Shown here: positions 34,301 through 43,119 of the stretch, piece after piece
Layout of the letters: the number at the start of each line of letters is the position of its first letter
Numbering within the stretch: the first letter of the stretch is position 1
DNA from: Chromera velia
Lineage: Eukaryota; Sar; Chromeraceae
NCBI GenBank assembly: GCA_018398765.1
Contig: JAHBMJ010005905.1
Coordinates: 14,895-59,894 of the forward strand
DNA: 45,000 nucleotides
Reading direction: 5' to 3'
The notes under the pieces: model-generated
The model's input: only the letters and a program-made list of their open reading frames with translations
Databases searched by the model: none
Told to the model about the DNA's origin: nothing
Translations under genes and position numbers: made by a program

Positions 34301-35640
34301 ACTTTCAAAGTTATTTTTCTCTTTAAAATTCTCTCAAACCAAATTTAAGGCAATTTAAAGCCTATATACAATCTTAGATGCGTACATGTAATGCCGCATG
34401 TAGTACGGCGCAGTACGTGCATGTATGTGTATAAACCATACGAAATGTATTTTTTTTTCCCCATTGGAAAGGTAATGTGTTAAGGTAACTTTAGCACGTT
34501 ACTTTACTCAAAAATTTATCCTAAGGTACCCAAACACTACCCAAAAAATTTTTTTTTACCCATTTATTTTTTATGTACCATGATGCTAAAAAAGCTGCAA
34601 CACATTCCCTATCGCATTTGGGAGTAATTGGAACAATTGGAATGCCCAATTGGGAATTTGGAATCCTAAATTCCCAATTCGGAACAATTTAGAAACATTT
34701 TTTTCTATGTGAAAAACCTAGTGAAAAACTTAGTACACAAAGCTGTATTTTTGTGTATAAACATTTTAAAACTCAAAGATTTCAAATGTAAACACCAATT
34801 AGCTTTACATAAATATTAAACCTTAAAAAAATACAATTAGAAATTTGGATTTCTAATTGGAAATCCAATTTTTCAATTGGAAATCATATACAAATTGAAC
34901 CTCCACACCAACCATATATATATCTAAGCTAGTCTAAGCATCCAAATATCAGCAAACCTAGGGGTAATTAAAAAAAAAAGTCTCAGAAACATTTTTTTTT
35001 TGTTTTTTTGCTTTTCGATGATGACCTCAACCAAGACGTAACAACTATATGCAACACCTTGCAACCTAGCTTGCAACACTAAAGCAACACTTGTATAACA
35101 GTGCAATACCATTCATTTATCATCATAACAAAGAAACAATAGTATAACAACACTTAAACAGCGCTTGTTGATTCGTGCAACACATGAACAATACACTTAA
35201 AGAACATATTTTTCAGCTTGAAACCAGAAAAAAAGAAAGAAAGATGAAAATAACTATTTTTTTTTTTTTTTTGAAAATTACTCCTAGCAGCAAACCTGTC
35301 TAGAATACCTAAAATGGTCGGTACCGAAGGTGCCGAAAAAGTACTTAAAATATCGTTTTTTTTTCCAACGGGGGATTGGTATCGGATCTCAGTATTTAGC
35401 TTTGTCGGGATTTAATAACTTTAGTAGGGAGTAAGAGAACTACCAGATGAAGCAAAAGCCTGTTTGCTTAGAGGTGGAGCCACCCTCCACTTCCATCCGC
35501 CTCCCCACCCCTGTCAGGCTCCCATCGATTCAATTTACCCCAGTGGGGCCTAAGTCGAAAGTTTATCTCTATGTATGACGCTCTAGGTTAGCCAGAGTCT
35601 ATACGGCTCACCGGCTTTAACCCCATACATCATCATCATC
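34300..35640. repeat. AT-rich repetitive block with AATTGG hairpins
   Basis: AATTGG/CCAATT words recur from 34,625 to 34,885. A perfect 12-base inverted repeat AATTGGGAATTT...AAATTCCCAATT (34,648-34,679) has an 8-base loop. T-tracts lie at 34,990-35,010, 35,258-35,271 and 35,356-35,365. CAACACTTGT-type words (35,088) resemble the foldback element at 8,704. The stretch 35,540-35,643 (ending in five ATC triplets) looks like the end of another interspersed repeat. No coding sequence was recognised. Confidence 0.6.
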
Positions 35641-35840
35641 ATCAGTGTTACACATTAAAGTGTGCACTGTGCATATAATTGTTATATAAAAAGATAAAAG
35701 ATGAGAAGCTCAAACTGATAATATTTAATGTTTTAGTAAAGTTTTTTTAGTACTGATAATATTCTAGATAATATTTCATCATGTTTGAGTAAAGATCTTT
35801 TAGCAGTATTAGTTTGAGTTTCTCATCTTTTATCTAGTCT

Positions 35841-36093
35841 TGTGGGCCTGTCACGAGCGTCGCGCCGCGCTAGGGCCGCCGCTGACCTCACAACGCCGCG
35901 TGCGCCCAGTCTGAATAAAGTGACGTCTGACCTTTGCATGCGAAAGTTGTTCTGTGTCAGTCTCTCGATCGTGGTGTTGGCTGGTCTGAATAGCAGATCA
36001 ACAGATTGACTCTGCTAGGTCACACTTTAATGTGAGTCTGCCTACGATCTACGCTTATCGTAATTGAGCCTCTAGTACCGTACGCAGCTTACA
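35841..36093 (+). repeat. 5' LTR, 253 bases
   Basis: Begins TGTGGGCCTG and ends GCAGCTTACA. It contains AATAAA at 35,914-35,919, a candidate polyadenylation signal, and the motif CACACTTTAATGTG at 36,021-36,034. It differs from the 3' LTR by eight transitions and lacks a 10-base insertion. Confidence 0.95.
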
Positions 36094-36120
36094 GTTTGGG
36101 GGGGAGGGAGGAGACTCGTC
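36094..36120 (+). other. Position of the primer-binding site, unresolved
   Basis: The bases after the 5' LTR read GTTTGGGGGGGAGGGAGGAG. A TGG three bases after the LTR could pair with a tRNA CCA end, but the G-rich run does not match a tRNA 3' end I know. Self-priming is the alternative. Confidence 0.25.
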
Positions 36121-37094
36121 AGCCAGGCAGGGGGTTCGGAAGCAATGTTCCTTCCGGGGGACAGGGGCATACCTTCAGCGACACTCCATCGTTTGGTCGG
36201 CGAACGTCTTCACCGCTCCAGGGGTCACAACCAGCGCATCGGATGGGACCCAGACAAGTGGCGGGAGTGAGAACGATTCCCGGCCAGAGAGAGGATGATC
36301 GCGTCGTGGTTCCTCGGGAACCTGAGGTACGTAGAAAAGTTGAGGAAGAAATAAAAAATATTGAGGAAGAAGGTGGGGGGTCGGGGGAGGAAGAAGAGGA
36401 TGATGGTGATGAAAGTTACAGAGAGGGATTTGTCTATCAAGGCATGATTGCTGGCAGTCCAGTCAAAGTGTTTTATGATAATGGAGCTGATGACATTTTT
36501 GTTGATAGCAAGTTTGCACACAATCGGCAGCTCTATATTTACAGGGTTTCGACCCCTATGAGATATCGGATGGCGGTGAAAAAGAATGGGAGACTGGACG
36601 CTACGGTCAGTGAGTATGCACCTCAAGTGCCTCTGCGCATACAGGGGTATTCAGAAATTGTGGGTGCATTGCTTGCTGACCTGGATGGCTATGACGTGAT
36701 CCTCGGTCGAAAATGGAGTGACGCATACAACGTCGAGCTCGACCATCCAACTCGGTCTCTTTGGTTCTCTTTCAAACGCCGTGAAGTGATTTTGAAAGGA
36801 GGGTACAAGAAAAATGAAAATTGCCCTCCCTTCTTGAATCCTGTACAGGCTAGACATTGCATCAAGAGGGGAGCGCCGTTTCATATCGTATACATGGAGA
36901 CGGTGCGCCCACGACCACTTGCACAGGAGGAATGCGAAGTGCAGACAACTGAAGTGAGTGAATTGCGGGGGAATGGAAAGGGGAGAATGGATAACAAGGG
37001 GATTCATGGGTCTGACTTTCTTTTTTCTCTTTCTTCTGATCATCCTGTCTATTCTTCTTCTGATCTTTCTGAAGTGCGTGCATTTCTCAATTGA
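36096..37094 (+). pseudogene. Gypsy aspartic protease region
   Basis: Frame of about 332 codons opening at a TTG next to the LTR and ending at an in-frame TGA. The protease core lies around residues 115-235: the active-site motif reads Asp-Asn-Gly-Ala (36,477-36,488) where Asp-Ser/Thr-Gly is expected, and the later YDVILGRKW block matches the family's hydrophobic-hydrophobic-Gly motif. The N-terminal 110 residues are Arg/Gly/Glu-rich with an acidic run and show no gag features. Frame and reading direction continue directly into the RT. Confidence 0.75.
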
Positions 37095-37106
37095 CCGGAT
37101 CCAGAG

Positions 37107-38750
37107 GTGCCTTATGATATGAAAGAAATTGTGGCAGATCATGCGTCTCTTTTCCTTAATCGACTCTCTCATCTGCCATCGTCGAGAGGTCCTCATTCGG
37201 ACTTCAAAATTGAACTTGAGCCTGGTCATTTACCTTCTGCGCGTCCACCTTACCGATTGTCAGTAGGAAAGACAGATGAGCTGAGGAGACAGCTAGACAT
37301 ATATCTTAAACAAGGATTCATTCGACCGTCTGCTTCTCCTTATACTGCTCCTGTTCTTTTCATACAAAGGAAAGACGGATCGATGAGGATGTATTGCGAT
37401 TACACAGGCTTGAATCGCATCACAATAAAAGATAAACATTCACTCCCTCATCCGCAGGAATTAATCGATCAACTCCATGGGGCACGATTTTTCATGACTC
37501 TAGATCTATATCAGTACTATCACCAAATGAGAGTCAGGGAGGAAGACATCCCCAAGACAGCCTTCACAACGCGATATGGCTCTTTTAAGTGGCTGGTCGT
37601 TTCTTTCAGTTTGACGAACGCGCCACCTTCTACGATGAGGCTGATTCAATTTGCTCTTCGATCCTGTCTCGATCGTTTCGTTTCGGTGTTTCTGGATGAC
37701 ATCCTCATTTATTCACGCACTAGAGAGGAGCACAAAAAACATATTCGCACTGTCCTACGTTTGCTCAGTGAGAACAATCTGTATGCTAAGTTCTCAAAGT
37801 GCCACTTCATGCAGAGTGAGGTGACCTTTCTGGGCTTGAGAATTTCCAGGACCGGGGTTTGACCAGAGGTCAGCAAAACACAGGCAGTCAATAAGTGGCC
37901 GACCCCGAAGAACAGAAAGGACGTGCTCTCTTTCTTGGGGTTTGCAAATTGGGTGAGGAGATTCGTTCCCCGTTTCAGTGAGAAAGCGGGACCTCTCTAT
38001 GCTTTGTTGAAAGCGAAGTGGGTGTTTGAGTGGGAAGAAAAAGAAGAGAGAAGTTTTCAATCATTGAAAGAAGCAGTCAGAAATACGGTTGAATTATTCA
38101 TTCCCGATCCCGCCCACCCGTTTGAAATCTTTGTGGACGCATGCGAATCGACTGAGACCTTAGGTGCCGCTTTGATGCAAGAGGATCTGGAGATTGGTTA
38201 CTTGCGTCCGTATGCTTTTGTTTCTTGTCGTATGAGCCCAGCAGAATTGAAGTATCACATTAGAGAGAAAGAATTTCTAGGGTGTGTTTTTGCAGTGAAG
38301 ACGTAGAGACCATATGTGAGTCATACAACCAAGGTGTGGTCGGATCATGAGTCTCTGAAATATGTGAATGTGTCTGCCAACCGCACTCTGATGTCTCCAC
38401 GTATGCGCAGGTTCGTCTTGATGTTTGTTGAGCTCGGAATCATACCTCAGTACGTCCCGGGTGCGCAAAACAGGGTGGCTGATGCATTAAGCAGGGTGCC
38501 TGGGTTAGTTGCACAGACGAAAGAGGTGCAGGAAGAGAGAAAAAACGTCTGTGAGCTTCTCTTGAATGAAGTGTATATGCAGCCAGATGAAGAGTTCTTG
38601 AGGAAGATAAGAAAAGGGTATGAGGAGGAACAGTTCTGGAGGGAAATAAAGGAAGCAGTAGAGCATCCTGAGAAAGGAGTGCCTCTGCAACTACGGCTGA
38701 GAGTGCAACCTTTTCATATGGAAGACGGACTGCTTTTCTTCAACGATTGA
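37107..38750 (+). pseudogene. Gypsy reverse transcriptase and RNase H
   Basis: One frame throughout, interrupted by TGA (37,860) and TAG (38,304) and closed by TGA (38,748). RT blocks are in order: RPPYRLS, FIRPSASPY, RKDGSMRMYCDYTGLN, FFMTLDLYQYYHQ (catalytic Asp), TTRYGSFKWLVVSFSLTNAP and SVFLDDILIYS (37,689-37,700 hold Phe-Leu-Asp-Asp). The connection reads FLGFANWVRRFVPRFS. RNase H acidic positions appear in EIFVDACE, in the REKE region, in WSDHESLKY and in ADALSR. This enzyme copies element RNA to DNA and removes the template. Four of the five in-frame stops of the element are TGA and would revert to CGA by one C/T change. Confidence 0.9.
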
Positions 38751-38771
38751 CTGGCAGTCCCGACAGAAAGG

Positions 38772-39768
38772 TTGCAGAAAAATCTGATTTATGAACACCA
38801 CAACACAGCCATGGGGGGACATTTGGGGGGAGAGAAAACTTATTTGAAACTGGCTGGCTCTTTTTACTGGCCGCATATGTATGTGTCAGTCCAGCAGTAT
38901 ATGAGGAAGTGTGACATTTGCCAGAGAGGAGAGACCGACAGAGAAGCAGCAAGGCCTCCTGCATCCGCTTCCAATTCCTGAATTTGCATTTCAGTCATTC
39001 TCTCTTGATTTTGTATTTAGACTCCCGAGCATGTTGTATAAGACTGAATGGGTAGATGGAATTCTCTCTGTTGTAGATCGTCTGTCTAAAGCTCCTTGCT
39101 TCATTGCAGTCTCCTCAGGAATCACGGCAGAGGGGACAGCAGAGGTAGTCTTTGAATGAGTGATCCTCGAGTATAGGATGCCTCAATCGGTGGTGAGTGA
39201 TCGTGATCCTCGTTTCCTTTCTACTTTTTGGCAGGAGCTTGCTCGACTGTGGAAGACAAAATTGAATATGAACATGAGAGGGCATCCACAGTCAGATGGA
39301 CAGACAGAGAGAGACAATCAGACGATTGAGCAAATGCTGCGCTGTTTTGTGGATGAACACCAGTCAGACTGGCCGAAGTGGTTGGCTGTGTATCAGTTTG
39401 CATATCACGATTCAGTTCATTCAGCTCTTGGCATGTCTCCATTCCGTTTTCTGTACGGCTATGATCCCATTCGTCTGCCTTCTGTCTCTGTACGAACGAA
39501 ATCTTTCTGCCCTCCAGCAGCAGAATTCGCAGACGCCAGAGAGGCAGAAATTATGAGAGCAAAAGAAAGATTGCAGAAGGCAAGAGAACAGATGGCACAA
39601 CAGGTAGATCCACACAGGAAGAAAGTATCTTTCGAGCCTGGAGACTATGTACTTGTCTGTAATTCTTACTTCAAAGGAGATAGAAAGCCAGGAGGAATAG
39701 TGCGGAATAGTGAAGAAACTCGAGCCGGTGTATTATGGACCCTTTGCGGTAGAAAGAAAGATATATAA
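38772..39768 (+). pseudogene. Gypsy integrase
   Basis: The H2C2 zinc module is present (HHNTAMGGH, then CDICQRG). A frameshift near 38,940-38,955 moves to the frame carrying GLLHPLPIPEF and the first catalytic Asp (SFSLDFVF). A TGA at 39,157 interrupts it. The second Asp lies in VVSDRDPRF (about 39,193) and the Glu in DGQTERDNQTIEQML (about 39,295-39,340), followed by the typical ALGMSPFRFLYGYDP segment. Integrase inserts the cDNA into the genome, giving the 5-base target duplication seen here. A second frameshift at 39,710-39,770 leads to the chromodomain frame. Confidence 0.9.
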
Positions 39769-40150
39769 CAACGTATATGAGCTCATTTTCCCTGCAGGCG
39801 TACGGACACACAATGTGATCAATGTCTCCTTTTTAAAAAAATACGAGAGGGAGAAGACTGATCCGTTGCCTGCCATCCGCCTTCCGACCTCTACAGAGGT
39901 GGAGTATGAAGTTGAAGAAATTCTGGATCACAGGCGGATCGACGGACAGGCACACTATCTTGTCTGGTGGAAGGGGGAGAGTAAGGAGAATGCGTCGTGG
40001 GAACCGTCAGTCAGCCTCACGCATGCAAAGAAAGCCCTGCATGCCTTCAAGGAGAAAAGAAGAGAAGCAGCAAAAAAGAAGGTAGGCAGGTGTGGGATGG
40101 AGTTGAGAAGACGTGTGGTGCACGTCAGTGCAGTCGAGAATGCCGTATAA
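39710..40150 (+). pseudogene. Integrase C-terminus with chromodomain
   Basis: The frame begins with the conserved LxxxYYGPFxV linker of gypsy integrases (KLEPVYYGPFAVE), followed by HNVINVSFLKKY. The chromodomain at about 39,900-40,060 has its aromatic cage context: YEVEEILDHRR, HYLVWWKG and ASWEPS. Chromodomains of such integrases direct insertion toward chromatin carrying particular histone marks. It ends in TAA at 40,148-40,150. Confidence 0.85.
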
Positions 40151-40389
40151 AGCGGGGTGCGAATCTGTCAGTTAAAGACACAGCTTCCTAGGCTGTGTGC
40201 TCTCTGGCTATCTGCTTCCCAGCCTGAAGATGCTGAGAGTGATTCCGAGGACGTGGTGTACATATGGTAGAAGAGGCACACTGTGGTGTCGGTCGTGGCT
40301 TACCGATTTCATTCATGCCTCTATGGTTCGATTTCGATGGTCTGCGTGATTGAGCTGAGCGTGGACGTCAGCTTTAGAAGGCAGGCAGG

Positions 40390-40652
40390 TGTGGGCCTGT
40401 CACGAGCGTCGCGCCGCGCTAGGGCCGCCGCCGACCTCGCAACGCCGCGTGCACCCACTGCCACCCAGTCTGAATAAAGTGATGTCTGACCTTTGCGTGC
40501 GAAAGTTGTTCTGTGCCAGTCTCTCGATCGTGGTGTTGGCTGGTCTGAATAGCGGATCAACAGATTGACTCTGCTAGGTCATACTTTAATGTGAGTCTGC
40601 CTACGATCTACGCTTATCGTAATTGAGCCTCTAGTACCGTACGCAGCTTACA
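40390..40652 (+). repeat. 3' LTR, 263 bases
   Basis: Direct copy of the 5' LTR with the same TG...CA ends. It has an extra 10 bases (CACTGCCACC type) near 40,456-40,466. It is preceded by a purine-rich run (AGAAGGCAGGCAGG) at about 40,376-40,389 that may be the polypurine tract. Confidence 0.95.
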
Positions 40653-40704
40653 AGTCTTCTATACTTTTTACACAACAATTATGCACACTTTAATGTATAA
40701 CACT

Positions 40705-41311
40705 ACAGAAATGGTGTAGAGAAAAAGAAAGAGATAAGACAGGGAGAGGTAGGTAGTTTAGCACCCCTCGGCCACTTTCTAATCCTATGGACTAGCTTTA
40801 AAGCCGAGTTTTTCTCATGTTCAAGACAAGCCCTTTTTCAGCCGCTGGACTCAGGCTGGAAGCCTGTGGAAGGCATTCGTCATCTTTGCGTGTGCTTTCT
40901 CCTTCGGGGGAGGGCTGTTAAGCTTGTCTCTTGCCGAACGCTGGAAGCCTTAAAGACTAGGCCACTAGTCTGAGCTGACGACGATGTATGATGCAGGTCT
41001 GGCAAAGGGGCAATAAAGCATTGTCCTAGACTCATGCATTGCATGATGGCCTATAGACCGATTAATAATAATAATGACGTATGATGATGATGATCATGAC
41101 TAGGATCATGATAATGATGATGAGATTAAAAGTATATCAATTAATTATAATGATGCATGCATATAGGAATTCCAGTTTTGAAACTTCTATTTACTGTTTC
41201 CGAGTCTGATCTGTACCTTTTCTCATGGCAAAATTAACAACTTTATGTTTCGATGCGAGTTTTATGATTCTACAGTTAATTGCCAGTGCGGCTAGCAGTG
41301 CAGTAAAGAAA
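40705..41311. other. Spacer with mixed repeats
   Basis: A GC-balanced stretch (40,760-41,060), with short inverted words such as GGCTGGAAGCC and GCCTTAAAGACTAGGC, may be an unclassified interspersed repeat. From 41,070 to 41,125 ATGATGATGATC words dominate, and GCATGCAT lies at 41,154. No coding sequence was seen. Confidence 0.5.
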
Positions 41312-43071
41312 TCAGTAAACAGACTCCAGAGCGGGCATGTCTTCTGGTCCTTCTACAGGCTCTTTATTTGCTGTGGCCGCCTCGGTAGTCACAGCATTAT
41401 CCCTGTCCTTGCCTTTCTGTGCGGTACGTCTAGAGACGCGTTCCCGCAGTGCACGGTCAAACTCCGCTCGTTCCCTTCTCTCTTTCTCCTTTCGTTCACA
41501 AGTGATGTGAAGGGACACTGAGCCTGTCAGTCGAGTGCCTGCTTTGCCTCCAGAGTCCTTCCCTGCAATTTACGTGCATGCGTTTACTTCTTTTTCATAC
41601 AGAATTCTTTTTCATACAGAAAGTAAACGCTTTGCCTCCAGAGTCCTTCCCTGCAATTTACGTGCATGCGTTTACTTCTTTTTCATACAGAATTCTTTTT
41701 CATACAGAAAGTAAACGCTTTGCCTCCAGAGTCCTTCCCTGCAATTTACGTGCATGCGTTTACTTCTTTTTCATAGAGAATTCTTTTTCATACAGAAAGT
41801 AAACGCTTTGCCTCCAGAGTCCTTCCCTGCAATTTACGTGCAAGATGATACGAGGATGCAGGTCCACCCACGAGGCGCAATGACGGAGGCAGGGGTGAGG
41901 AAAGGAAAGATGGTCTGTCTGAGTGATGAAGAATCGAAGAAACGAATCTCGATCACTGCTCATACATGACAGCTTGTGTTTTTGTTTTATGAACGTCTCT
42001 TTCTCTACAGTGCTCATTCACGCGCCCGTCTCGTCTCCCTTCTCATCTTCAGTAACTCGCCCCTCCGTCACAAAGTCACTCCTTGCGCCATCCCTCTCTC
42101 GATGCCTTCGTTCCTTCCTTCCTTCTCACTGCCCTCTCTCTCTCTCTCTCTCCCCCTCCTCTCTCTGTTGCTTTGGTTTTTTTCCCTTTCCTGTTCGTCT
42201 CTGCCTCTTTGTCTTTTTTTGTTTTCTCTCTCTCCCACTTACCAGCCTCGTCTCTGTCCTTCTGGACCGACGCCTCTGTTTCCATCTGAATCCCCTTTTT
42301 GCCCTTCAAGTCATTTCCCTCTGGAGCACAGGCCAGCGGCATCGTCAACTTCAGAGAGCCCGTGACCTTTGAACGCTGGACCTGCATGCAAATACACAGA
42401 TGAAGAAACAGATGGACACACAGAAGAAACAAACGAGGGAGCCCCAGATCACGGCGTCCTCGCAGAAGAGAGAGAAAGACTGGCAGGCAGACGGCAAAGC
42501 AATCAATCGCTGCGTTTCATTCGTGAGGGATTGCATGCTCTTGAATATCAGTCAATCAGTGTGGAATATGAATCCTTGCATCTAGATCTAGATGAGAGTG
42601 GCGGGTACTCGGCAGAAAGAGACAAAGAGCGGTCATTGTCCCGTTTGAAAGTTGACCTGCCTAGAGACCTGTGTGCAGGTGTCATTAATTCTTTCTTTCA
42701 TTCATTCATTCTTTCTTTCTTTCTTGTTTGTTAGACTCCCTCTCCGTCTGTCTTTCTTCTTTTTTCCCCCTCCTTTCCTTCACCCTTTCTGCTTTCTCTG
42801 CAGGACGCTCACTCGTCTGTGTCTGCCAGTCCCTCCCTCGCTCTCTCACCCGCTTATCCACTTTCTTTTTCTTTCACCCACCTTCGAACGGTCCGGTGAC
42901 ACCTCAGCAGGCAGCCTCATTTGGGTCACTTTTCCTGCAGGTGGACATAAACAGACACAGACACTCTCTCTCTCTCTCATATACATACACACACACATAC
43001 ACACACACACACACATACACACACACACACACACACATACACACACACACATACACACACACACACGCACA

Positions 43072-43119
<48 letters not shown>

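Larger units (their letters stand above)
35841..40652 (+). mobile_element. Ty3/gypsy LTR retrotransposon with chromodomain, decayed
   Basis: A 4.8-kb element bounded by direct LTRs (TG...CA ends) and a 5-base target duplication AGTCT at 35,836-35,840 and 40,653-40,657. Internal order is protease, reverse transcriptase, RNase H, integrase (H2C2 and DDE) and chromodomain, the Ty3/gypsy (Metaviridae) order; the chromodomain suggests a chromovirus-like lineage. There is no recognisable gag or CCHC knuckle: protease starts within 400 bases of the 5' LTR. Five in-frame stops (37,092, 37,860, 38,304, 38,748, 39,157) and two frameshifts (about 38,940-38,955 and 39,710-39,770) inactivate it. LTR divergence is about 3%, so insertion is fairly recent relative to its surroundings. 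Confidence 0.92.
35644..40704. mobile_element. Hairpin MITE interrupted by the gypsy element
   Basis: The outer arms AGTGTTAYACATTAAAGTGTGCA at 35,644-35,666 and (reverse complement) 40,682-40,704 match at 22 of 23 positions. The pairing continues inward through AATTGTTRTRTAAAAA. Further inside, AGATAAAAGATGAGAA with CTCAAACT at 35,692-35,716 pairs with 35,811-35,835. Removing the gypsy element and one AGTCT copy leaves an element of about 245 bases: two arms of about 73 bases around a 95-base AT-rich loop, with no ORF. This is a MITE-like, non-autonomous structure. No target duplication was identified for the MITE itself. Confidence 0.7.

Noticed and set aside
37092-39159. Reassignment of UGA to Trp, suggested by four in-frame TGA codons in the gypsy polyprotein (UGA codes Trp in the chromerid plastid).
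   Set aside because: Single-copy genes here use TGG for Trp and end in TGA (phosphatase, CCCH, orphan, TPR genes). The TGA sites in the element fit Arg (CGA) rather than Trp, and frameshifts coexist.
42401-42734. Plus-strand frame with coding-like composition (GAPDHGVLAEERERL...) and a possible acceptor and donor.
   Set aside because: It overlaps exon 42,381-42,243 only at its margin but lies in a DNAAF11 intron on the opposite strand and shows no domain; the antisense exon is far better supported. It could be a separate small gene but I cannot support it.
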